A DNA stretch of 7,836 nt from an uncultured Novosphingobium sp. GTDB lineage: Bacteria; Pseudomonadota; Alphaproteobacteria; Sphingomonadales; Sphingomonadaceae. The DNA lies in assembly GCA_937897535.1 (NCBI GenBank), contig CALCQB010000244.1, forward strand, positions 1-7,836, in the 5' to 3' direction. A program made the translations under genes and the position numbers. A model generated the notes under the pieces. The model ran no database searches, had not been told where the DNA came from, and saw only the letters and a program-made list of their open reading frames with translations. Below, piece after piece: positions 1 to 5,543 of this stretch (position 1 is its first letter; every line of letters begins with the position of its first letter).

Positions 1-999
1 CGGCGGAACCAGCAGCGCGATGATCGTTTCGAGCGCCTGCGGCGGATCGCGCCGGACCGCGTGATAACAGGCGCGCAGCTTGACCAGCAGAGTGATCGCC
101 TCGATCTGCGCAATCGGGCTGCGCGAGAGCACCCCGCCATCGTCGCCGACCAGCTCGCCCAGCGCGCGGATCAGCCCGGCCTCGCCGAACAGGCGGCGCG
201 GCTTGCCATCGGGGAGCAGCAATCCGGCCGCGACGATCCCGCACCAGCCGGCGACCTCGGCCAGCAAGTCTTCCGCCCGCCCGACGTTCTTGTCGAGCCA
301 GCGGGCGGTTTCGCCCAGCGCGGTGAGGACCTTGGCGCGCAGCGCCTTGTCGCTGCCCGAGAGGATCAACGGGGCATGGACCAGCCAGTTGAGCTCGCGC
401 GTCCCGGCATTGGCCAGGCTCCAGGCCGGGCCCTTGCCGGGCCGTGTGGGGACCTTGGGGTTGGCTGCGAGCCAGGCCGACAGCACCCGCTCGGCCACCG
501 GCGCGACCGTTTCGCGCGGGGCCGAAGCCTCGAGGTCAGCCAGCCACGAAAACGAGTGGACCACCCGCTCGAGCGGCGGCGAGAGCCGCGCCGCCCGGGC
601 GAACTCGATCTGGGCAATCGGCGACTTGGCCCCGTGGACCAGGAAATGCCCGGCCCGCAGCGCGGTTCCGGCCATCTTGTTGCCCGGCAGCGGATTGCTG
701 ACCGTGGCCAGCAGCCGCAGCTTCGCGGTCTTGCCGAACGGCGAAGACAAGGCCGAGCCGGGAACCCCGAGCCGGTAAGCCAGCCGCAGCAGCCGCTCGC
801 CCGCGCCGATCGCGGGCGGGGCGAAATCGGCCAGCGCCAAGGCCCGGCCGGGTTCGACCAGGTTGGCCCCGACCGGCGACTGAGCAATCGCGTCGTTCAC
901 CAGCCCGCCTTCATCCGACGAGCCCAGCGGCAAGGCCGGACCATCGCCGCCGCGCTGATCGTCCTGGGCCGAGCGGGTCGAGAGGACGGCATCGCTCAT
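1..999 (-). CDS. Heparinase II/III family protein, N-terminal part (C-terminus beyond left edge)
   Basis: The reverse strand stays open from ATG (999-997) to the window edge, giving 333 residues without a stop. The protein starts MSDAVLSTRSAQ and then reads like the helical N-terminal domain of heparinase II/III family proteins of alphaproteobacteria: GERLLRLAYRLG, then LVHSFSWLADLEA-type segments, then GIVAAGLLLPDGKPRRLFGEA. The C-terminal beta-sandwich lies outside the window. Family members are polysaccharide lyases or lyase-like proteins; the substrate here is unknown. There is no signal peptide at this start. The start lies 3 nt after the rpe stop, so the two genes are probably cotranscribed. 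An ATG that overlaps the rpe stop (1006-1004) is out of frame and soon reaches a stop. The upstream GGGATGAGCG gives a weak ribosome site. A long open frame on the opposite strand here is a high-GC shadow. I am fairly sure of the frame and moderately sure of the family. Confidence 0.82.
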   Translation of the reverse strand, partial: MSDAVLSTRSAQDDQRGGDGPALPLGSSDEGGLVNDAIAQSPVGANLVEPGRALALADFAPPAIGAGERLLRLAYRLGVPGSALSSPFGKTAKLRLLATVSNPLPGNKMAGTALRAGHFLVHGAKSPIAQIEFARAARLSPPLERVVHSFSWLADLEASAPRETVAPVAERVLSAWLAANPKVPTRPGKGPAWSLANAGTRELNWLVHAPLILSGSDKALRAKVLTALGETARWLDKNVGRAEDLLAEVAGWCGIVAAGLLLPDGKPRRLFGEAGLIRALGELVGDDGGVLSRSPIAQIEAITLLVKLRACYHAVRRDPPQALETIIALLVPP

Positions 1000-1006
1000 C
1001 GCTCAT
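990..1006 (-). repeat. 7-bp tandem repeat at the rpe/heparinase junction
   Basis: Read on the minus strand, ATGAGCG occurs twice in tandem (1006-1000 and 999-993), followed by ATG (992-990). The first copy contains the rpe stop in a stop-start ATGA arrangement, and the second supplies the start of the downstream gene. With one copy only, the two genes would overlap directly by ATGA in the correct frame. Confidence 0.8.
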
Positions 1007-1665
1007 CCCAGCCCCTTGAGCGCGGCAATATTGGCGGCGTAGCGATCCGGCCCGCCCTTGAAGGTGGCCGACCCCGCCACCAGCACATCGGCGCCCGCAT
1101 CGACGCATTGCCGCGCGGTCACTGCATCGACCCCGCCATCGACCTCGAGGTGGATTGCCCGCCCGGTCTTGTCGATCATCTTGCGGATCGCCTCGATCTT
1201 CTTGAGCTGGCTGGTGATGAAGCTTTGCCCCCCGAACCCCGGATTGACGCTCATCACCAGCACCAGATCGACCTCGTCGATCAGGTAATCGAGCATCTTC
1301 GCCGGGGTGGCCGGATTGAGCGAAACCCCGGCCTGCTTGCCCAGCGCCTTGATCGCCTGGACCGTGCGGTGCGCATGCGGCCCGGCTTCGGGATGGAAGG
1401 TGATGATATCGGCCCCGGCCTCGGCAAAGGCCTGCAGGTAGGGATCGACCGGCGCGATCATCAGGTGGACATCGAACAGCTTGGCGGTGTGCGGACGCAA
1501 GGCCTTCACCACCATCGGGCCGATCGTCAGGTTGGGGACGAAATGCCCGTCCATCACATCGACATGGATCCAGTCGGCCCCGGCGGCGTCGATCGCGCGC
1601 ACTTCCTCGCCCAGCCGGGCAAAATCGGCGGACAGGATCGAAGGCGAGATCAGCGGCGCGGGCAT
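1003..1665 (-). CDS. rpe: Ribulose-phosphate 3-epimerase
   Basis: This 220-residue protein has the full length of the family. It interconverts D-ribulose 5-phosphate and D-xylulose 5-phosphate in the pentose phosphate and Calvin pathways, as a cytosolic metal-dependent TIM barrel. Diagnostic segments are visible. SPSILSADFARLGEE is at residues 7-21. HVDVMDGHFVPN is at 34-45, with metal ligand His34 and catalytic/metal Asp36. His67 lies in DVHLMI, MSVNPGFGGQSF is at 138-149, and VDGGV at 175-179 carries the second catalytic Asp176. The ATG at 1665-1663 precedes the family's usual first strand by only a few residues. No clear Shine-Dalgarno is present. The gene is divergent from the lasso operon and leads into the heparinase-like gene. 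Identification is secure. Confidence 0.97.
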   Translation of the reverse strand: MPAPLISPSILSADFARLGEEVRAIDAAGADWIHVDVMDGHFVPNLTIGPMVVKALRPHTAKLFDVHLMIAPVDPYLQAFAEAGADIITFHPEAGPHAHRTVQAIKALGKQAGVSLNPATPAKMLDYLIDEVDLVLVMSVNPGFGGQSFITSQLKKIEAIRKMIDKTGRAIHLEVDGGVDAVTARQCVDAGADVLVAGSATFKGGPDRYAANIAALKGLG

Positions 1666-1826
1666 CGGCGGTTGCAGGGCTCCGTTTAGACGCGCTTACC
1701 CACCGCATCTGGTATGGGACAAGCGCCCGGCGCGGCTTTTCCACACAGTATCTGGGAACTTGTCGCGATCTGCGCTGGACCGGGCACAATTGACCTTGGT
1801 TTGCTGCGGCGGCATGGCCGGAAGCA
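1666..1826. promoter_or_regulatory. Divergent intergenic region, presumed promoters of rpe and the lasso operon
   Basis: These 161 nt hold no gene that I can support and separate two divergent transcription units, so promoters for both are expected here. For the rightward operon the best boxes I see are TTGTCG (1760-1765) and CACAAT (1785-1790), but their 19-nt spacer is long and the match is poor. TTGACC (1790-1795) looks like a -35 box but has no acceptable -10 at the right distance. A short GC hairpin (1723-1733) followed by GGCTTTT is also present. I do not claim an exact start site. Confidence 0.4.
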
Positions 1827-2693
1827 ATGAGCGTCAGCGCGATCAACCACCCGGGGCCGGCCCTGCTCGCCCGCGAGGCGACGGCCCGTTACGGCCCGGT
1901 TCCGCGCGCTTTGGGCGGCAAGCCGATTGGACCGGGGGCGATGCTGCTGAATGAAGACAGCTTCCTGCTGCATTCGGGCACCGGCTACGGCCTGTTCTAC
2001 CGCCAGGGCGAGGGCGTTACGATCGAGCGCGATCCCGCTGCCGATCCGGCTGAAGAAGAGTTGTGGCTGAACGGCAGCGTCTATGCCGCGATCGCCGCGA
2101 TCAACGGCTTTCTGCCGTTCCATGCTTCGGCCGTGGCGTGGCAGGGGCGGGTTCATGCCTTTTCCGGGCCGAGCGGGGCGGGCAAATCGACCCTCGTCGC
2201 GGCGCTTGGCGGGCATGGCCTGCCGCTGTTTTGCGACGATACCCTGGTGCTTGATGTGTCGAAGCCGGACCAGGTGCTGTGCCTGCCGGGTCACAAGCGG
2301 CTCAAACTCGCTCCCGATGCGCTGGCCCTGACCGGAGCGAGCGCGCAAGAGCGGGTCGCCGCCGTGGTCGACAAGCATTATGCCAAGCCAGCCGGGGGAA
2401 CCTTGCAGGAAGTCCTGCCGCTGGCCGAACTGGTATTTCTGGAAGACGGCGCGCCGCCCGGCTTTGCGCGAATCGAAGGTGCGCGCAAGATTGCCCGGCT
2501 CAACGACGATCACTATACGCACGACCTGTTCGCGGCGGCGCGCGACGAAGACAACGCCGTGCGCTTTGCCCGGATCGCCGGGATCGCCAGCCGGATCGCG
2601 ATGCAGCGGCTGGTCCGCCCGCGCGATCTGGCCTGTTTTGCCGAGGTCACGGCGCAAGTGGCCGGCCATATCAAGGAATCTGCCCTGTCATGA
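1827..2693 (+). CDS. HPr-kinase-like lasso peptide kinase
   Basis: This 288-residue cytosolic protein has the layout of HprK-related kinases found in lasso clusters. An N-terminal region of about 95 residues without recognised motifs leads into FHASAV (His99), the P-loop GPSGAGKST (114-122), the acidic pair FCDD (Asp137-Asp138) that fits metal binding and catalysis, and PGHKRLKLAPDAL (154-166). In the family, PadeK of the paeninodin cluster and the related ThcoK phosphorylate the C-terminal Ser of a lasso precursor. The precursor encoded here ends in Ser, which fits. It is unlikely to be a true HPr kinase, because it heads a lasso operon and the classical HprK signature after the acidic pair is not evident. 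An in-frame TGA at 1791 leaves the ATG at 1827 as the only reasonable start. GGAAG (1820-1824) lies only 2 nt from it, so the ribosome site is weak. The end overlaps the next gene by ATGA. Confidence 0.88.
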   Translation: MSVSAINHPGPALLAREATARYGPVPRALGGKPIGPGAMLLNEDSFLLHSGTGYGLFYRQGEGVTIERDPAADPAEEELWLNGSVYAAIAAINGFLPFHASAVAWQGRVHAFSGPSGAGKSTLVAALGGHGLPLFCDDTLVLDVSKPDQVLCLPGHKRLKLAPDALALTGASAQERVAAVVDKHYAKPAGGTLQEVLPLAELVFLEDGAPPGFARIEGARKIARLNDDHYTHDLFAAARDEDNAVRFARIAGIASRIAMQRLVRPRDLACFAEVTAQVAGHIKESALS

Positions 2694-2959
2694 CTGCCCC
2701 TCTGGCCAAGCGAACAGCGGCTTTCTCCGAAACCACCGTCGAGGGTGAGATCGTCTTGTTGAACCTGGCCGAGGGAACGTTTTTCTCGCTCACCGGGACC
2801 GCCGCCGCGATCTGGCCGCTGATCGACGGCACCCGGACCCGCACTGCGTTGCTCGACGAACTGGCCCGCCGCTACGGCGACGAACCGGGTGCGATCGCCG
2901 CCGATCTCGACGCGTTCCTGGCCCAGCTCAGCACAGCGGGGTTTCTTGACCACGGCTGA
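2690..2959 (+). CDS. PqqD-like leader-binding protein of the lasso system (B1, RRE)
   Basis: This 89-residue protein has the size and pattern of the PqqD family, the stand-alone RiPP recognition element. An N-terminal beta-strand region (SETTVEGEIVLLNLAEGTFFSLTGTAAAIW, split around residues 13-42) precedes a winged-helix part with TALLDELARRYGDE (52-65) and a final helix, DLDAFLAQLSTAGFLD (72-87). In lasso pathways B1 binds the precursor leader and presents it to the B2 peptidase. The start at 2690 overlaps the kinase stop by ATGA, which suggests translational coupling. The open frame extends far upstream, but only this start gives a normal PqqD length. The assignment follows from the family pattern and from its position directly before B2. 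Confidence 0.92.
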   Translation: MTAPLAKRTAAFSETTVEGEIVLLNLAEGTFFSLTGTAAAIWPLIDGTRTRTALLDELARRYGDEPGAIAADLDAFLAQLSTAGFLDHG

Positions 2960-3353
2960 AACCTGGCCGCTGCGTGCCCGCACGGCCGAGGCCATGGCCG
3001 GCTTGCTGCTGGCGCGGCTGGCAATCGGCTTTGTGGCTTTGCCGCGCTGGCGCGGACGGATCGGCCTGGCCGGCCAGCCCGATCCCGCCAAACAAACCGA
3101 GGCGCAAAAGCTGGCTGCCCACGTCCGCCGCGCGGCGGCAAGGCTGCCGGTGGCCGGAAAATGCCTGCCCCAGGCGCTGGCGCTGGGCTGGATGCTGCGG
3201 CGGCGCGGTGTGCCGCACCGGCTGGTGCTGGCCGCGCGTCCGGCCAAGGCCCGCGAAGGCCGCGACGACCTCCACGCCTGGATCGAGTGCGGCGACATCG
3301 TTGTCCTGGGCCAGCTCCCGGGGGAATGGATCGCACTGGAATCCTTTCCCTAA
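2946..3353 (+). CDS. Lasso leader peptidase (B2, transglutaminase-like cysteine protease)
   Basis: The chosen start is TTG at 2946, 14 nt inside the end of B1, with GCGGGG (2936-2941) as its ribosome site; this gives 135 residues. An ATG at 2889 would overlap B1 by about 70 nt, and an ATG at 2994 (codon 17) would cut into the first helix. The protein has the B2 pattern: a helical N-terminus (GLLLARLAIGFVALPRW), GKCLPQALALGWMLRRRGVP with nucleophile Cys73, and LHAWIE with His110. B2 cuts the leader from the precursor in an ATP-dependent process together with B1 and C. The third triad residue is unclear. In McjB the Asp lies 12 residues after the His, but here that position is Gly122 and the next is Gln123, with Asp117 nearer. 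Family assignment is confident and the start is moderately so. Confidence 0.88.
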   Translation: MTTAETWPLRARTAEAMAGLLLARLAIGFVALPRWRGRIGLAGQPDPAKQTEAQKLAAHVRRAAARLPVAGKCLPQALALGWMLRRRGVPHRLVLAARPAKAREGRDDLHAWIECGDIVVLGQLPGEWIALESFP

Positions 3354-3368
3354 GTCCGTTCGGCGGCC

Positions 3369-3397
3369 TTGCTTTTGTCACGGCCATGACCGATAAG
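3369..3397 (+). promoter_or_regulatory. Possible internal promoter before the precursor gene
   Basis: TTGCTT (3369-3374) and GATAAG (3392-3397) are separated by exactly 17 nt. The -10 box matches TATAAT at four of six positions and the -35 box matches only TTG. A start near 3404 would give a leader of about 25 nt before the GTG of the precursor gene. The gap between B2 and A is the only sizeable one between the kinase and C genes, so a separate supply of precursor mRNA is plausible. This is unproven. Confidence 0.33.
3377..3390. promoter_or_regulatory. Near-palindrome, possible operator
   Basis: GTCACGGCCATGAC reads the same on both strands except for one symmetric mismatch pair (positions 5 and 10). 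It falls wholly inside the spacer between the proposed -35 and -10 boxes, where a repressor or spacer-binding activator could sit. No regulator gene is present in the window and the site occurs once in this gap, so its function is open. Confidence 0.25.
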
Positions 3398-3416
3398 GGC
3401 GGCGAACTGATTTTCC

Positions 3417-3420
3417 GGAG
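3417..3420 (+). promoter_or_regulatory. Ribosome binding site of the precursor gene
   Basis: GGAG lies 8 nt before the GTG at 3429, one of the better Shine-Dalgarno sites in the operon. An in-frame TGA at 3408-3410 rules out any longer reading frame, so this site and the GTG define the start of the precursor. Confidence 0.7.
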
Positions 3421-3428
3421 ACTTTCCA

Positions 3429-3566
3429 GTGCGCAAGATCGAACAGCACACCCCGCGGTGGTCCAAGCCCGAACTCGAGAAGCTCGGCACGCTCAAGGAC
3501 GTTGCCAACGGGTCTAACCCGGGTAACGATTCCAACGGCAATGGGGCTGCTGTAAAGCTGTCCTGA
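3429..3566 (+). CDS. Lasso peptide precursor (A), 45 residues
   Basis: This small GTG-start gene encodes a leader and core. The leader has the B1-recognition pattern of lasso precursors: aromatic-x-x-Pro-x-Leu-x-x-x-Gly, seen as W11, P14, L16 and G20 in WSKPELEKLG. By the usual spacing from G20 the -2 position is Ala26 (normally Thr) and the core begins at Gly28: GSNPGNDSNGNGAAVKLS. The only acidic residue after residue 24 is Asp34, which must therefore be the lactam acceptor if this is a lasso peptide. Ring size would be 7 with Gly28 first, 8 with Asn27, or 9 with Ala26. The C-terminal Ser45 suits the kinase at the head of the operon. The core has no aromatic or other very bulky residue. It sits between B2 and C, with B1, B2, C, D and the kinase all present, so its role is well supported. 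I do not recognise the mature peptide. Confidence 0.9.
   Translation: MRKIEQHTPRWSKPELEKLGTLKDVANGSNPGNDSNGNGAAVKLS
3510..3563 (+). other. Predicted core peptide segment of the precursor
   Basis: This segment encodes residues 28-45, the core if cleavage follows the canonical leader spacing (Asn27|Gly28). The Gly28 amine and the Asp34 side chain would form a seven-residue ring, leaving an eleven-residue tail that ends in Ser. If cleavage is one or two residues earlier, the core starts at 3507 (Asn27) or 3504 (Ala26). By hand count 31 of its 54 bases are G or C, against 51 of 81 in the leader part. Confidence 0.5.
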
Positions 3567-3586
3567 TCCCGTCAGACGTGCGCTAG

Positions 3587-5500
3587 ATGCTGGCTTTCCT
3601 GCGCCACTGGGAAGGCGGAACCGCAGACGCGCGCCGGATGGCGGATTCGCTGGCGCTGCATGCGCCGGGCAACCTGTCCTATGCCCAATCCGATAACGCC
3701 GCCTTCGCGCTGGTCGGCGGCGCGCCGGGCAATCAGCCCGGCCCGGCCCGGCGGCCGGTTCCCGCGACCTTGCCATCGGGCGACCGGGTGCTGTTCACCG
3801 GCTGGTTCGACAATCTGACCGAAATTGCCGCGCAGCTTGGCGTTCCCGCCAGCGATCCGGCGACAGTCTATGGCCATGCGGTGGAGCGCTGGGGCGATCT
3901 GACCGAACTCCATGTGATCGGGGCCTATGCCGCGGTGGTCGACCGCCCGCGGTTGGGCGAGGTCCGGCTGGTCCGCAGCCCGATCACCGCCCCGCCGCTG
4001 CACTATCACCGCAGCGAACGCATGCTGGCGGCGGCCTGTGCCCCGCGCGCCCTGCTCGCGCTGGGCCTGCCGGCCGAGCTCGACGAAGCGCGGCTTGCGA
4101 TGCACCTCCATTTCGCCCCGCACGACGTCCCCGGCGGGTGGTACAAGGGGATCGAGGCGCTGCAACTCGGCATGGTGATCACCGCCACCCGCGACGGCGA
4201 GCGGCGGGCCCGGCCGTATGATCCTGCCGCCGTGCCCGAAATACGGATGTCCGACGACGAGGCCCAACACGCGGTCGAGACGCTGCTGGACGAAGCGATC
4301 GCCCGGACCATCGCCGGGTTCCGCCAGACCGGGGTGCAGCTCAGCGGCGGGCTCGATTCCTCGCTGGTCGCCAGCCACACGCTCGATCTGCTGCCAGCGG
4401 GCCAGGCGCTGCCCTCGTTCACTTTCCTCCACGATCCTGACTGGCAGGGCGAGGTCTATGCCAGCCAGTTCCCCGACGAGCGGCCCTATGTCGAAGCCTT
4501 CGCCGCAGCCAATCCCCGGATCGAACCGCACTTTCTCGACAACGCCGGCAAGGGTTTCGAGGACGGACTCGACGAGCTGTTCCTGCTCGCCGGAACCGGC
4601 TCAGCGGTACTGCCGCTGGTCTATCCGTACCACGCGGTGTTCGCCGCCGCGCGGACGCGCGGCTGCGATGTGCTGCTGGGTGCCGGGATGGGCAATTCGA
4701 CCTTCAGCAATTTCGGGACCCGCGGCTACGTCGAATACTTCCGCTCCCGCCAGTGGGGTCAGGCCTGGCGCGGTGTCGCCAATCGGGTCGATGACCAGCG
4801 GCCGATGTGGCGCCGGTTCCTGAGCCTGTGCGCGCTGCGCAGCCTCCCCTTGCCGCTGTGGCGCGCGGCAATGCGGCTGCGCGGCGGACAGGGCTATGAT
4901 CCGCTTGCCAAGATGAGCGCGCTCAATCCGGACTGGCCAGGGCTGGCCGCGATGGACCGGGCGGCGCGGCGGGTCGATCCCAGCTTCGACCGGCCGTTCT
5001 ATACCTCGCGCAGCGACGAAGTTCGGGCGATGGCGGGGCAACTCGATGCCGATGCCGGTGACATGATGCACGCCATGGCCCAGCGCCATGGCGTCGCCTA
5101 CCGCGATGTCACCCGCTATCGTCCCTTGGTCGAGCTGTGCTGGGGGCTGGAAACGCGGCATTTCCTGTGGGACGGCGAGGACCGGCGGCTGGCGCGGCGG
5201 ATGGGCCGGGGCCGCTTGCCCGAGCCGCAGCGGACCGACCGGCGTTATGGCTTTCAGCATGCCGACTGGCACCTGCGGATCGGCCGCCGCCGCGAGGCAC
5301 TGCTCGACGACTTGCGCCGGATGGAGGGCGATCCCGCGATCGCCCGGCTGGTCGATACCCGCCGCCTGATCCGGCTGCTCGAGGAATACCCCGAGCAGTC
5401 CTCGACCCGGCCCGACGTGTGGTTCCAATATATGCTGGCCGTGCCGATGGGCATTGCCGCCGGGCGATTCATCCGCCACGTAAACGGCAGCAACGCCTGA
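3587..5500 (+). CDS. Lasso cyclase: asparagine-synthetase-like lactam synthetase (C)
   Basis: This 637-residue protein is related to asparagine synthetase B. Residues 1-210 form a glutaminase-like N-terminal domain, but residue 2 is Leu rather than the catalytic Cys, so it should not use glutamine. This is normal for lasso cyclases. The synthetase domain has the pyrophosphate loop LSGGLDSS (252-259) and GAGMGNSTFS (365-374), which replaces the acidic motif of true AsnB as in other lasso C proteins. The C-terminus reads RDVTRYRPLVELCWGLETRH (507-526), then LWDGEDRRLARRMGRGRLPE (527-546). It adenylates the Asp34 side chain of the precursor with ATP and joins it to the freed core N-terminus. The gene starts 20 nt after the precursor stop. 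ATG 3587 lacks a clear Shine-Dalgarno but gives the family's usual beginning. Long open frames on the opposite strand are shadows. Confidence 0.95.
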   Translation: MLAFLRHWEGGTADARRMADSLALHAPGNLSYAQSDNAAFALVGGAPGNQPGPARRPVPATLPSGDRVLFTGWFDNLTEIAAQLGVPASDPATVYGHAVERWGDLTELHVIGAYAAVVDRPRLGEVRLVRSPITAPPLHYHRSERMLAAACAPRALLALGLPAELDEARLAMHLHFAPHDVPGGWYKGIEALQLGMVITATRDGERRARPYDPAAVPEIRMSDDEAQHAVETLLDEAIARTIAGFRQTGVQLSGGLDSSLVASHTLDLLPAGQALPSFTFLHDPDWQGEVYASQFPDERPYVEAFAAANPRIEPHFLDNAGKGFEDGLDELFLLAGTGSAVLPLVYPYHAVFAAARTRGCDVLLGAGMGNSTFSNFGTRGYVEYFRSRQWGQAWRGVANRVDDQRPMWRRFLSLCALRSLPLPLWRAAMRLRGGQGYDPLAKMSALNPDWPGLAAMDRAARRVDPSFDRPFYTSRSDEVRAMAGQLDADAGDMMHAMAQRHGVAYRDVTRYRPLVELCWGLETRHFLWDGEDRRLARRMGRGRLPEPQRTDRRYGFQHADWHLRIGRRREALLDDLRRMEGDPAIARLVDTRRLIRLLEEYPEQSSTRPDVWFQYMLAVPMGIAAGRFIRHVNGSNA

Positions 5501-5543
5501 GCGCCGCAACCGGCAGCCAAGGGCGGACGGGGCCAGATCCTTG

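Noticed and set aside
61..1689. 542-codon open frame on the plus strand opposite rpe and the heparinase-like gene
   Set aside because: It is rich in Arg, Gln, Asp and Pro, has no recognisable motif, and lies fully opposite a certain rpe and a well-supported second gene; a typical antisense shadow in GC-rich DNA.
1723..1740. GC hairpin followed by GGCTTTT in the divergent region, terminator-like on the plus strand
   Set aside because: The stem is only 4-5 bp with a minimal loop, and no plus-strand gene ends upstream of it, so a terminator there has no clear job.
1790..1818. TTGACC as a strong -35 box for the kinase operon
   Set aside because: At 16-18 nt spacing the hexamers are GCATGG, CATGGC and ATGGCC, none like a -10 box.
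1827..2693. Reading the first operon gene as a true HPr kinase/phosphorylase of carbon regulation
   Set aside because: It heads a lasso operon and overlaps B1, the HprK signature after the acidic pair is not evident, and the precursor carries the C-terminal Ser expected of the lasso kinase substrate.
5501..5543. A second precursor gene in the C-D or D-DUF2141 gaps
   Set aside because: Both gaps (43 and 70 nt) are too short and no leader motif of the aromatic-x-x-Pro type is present.
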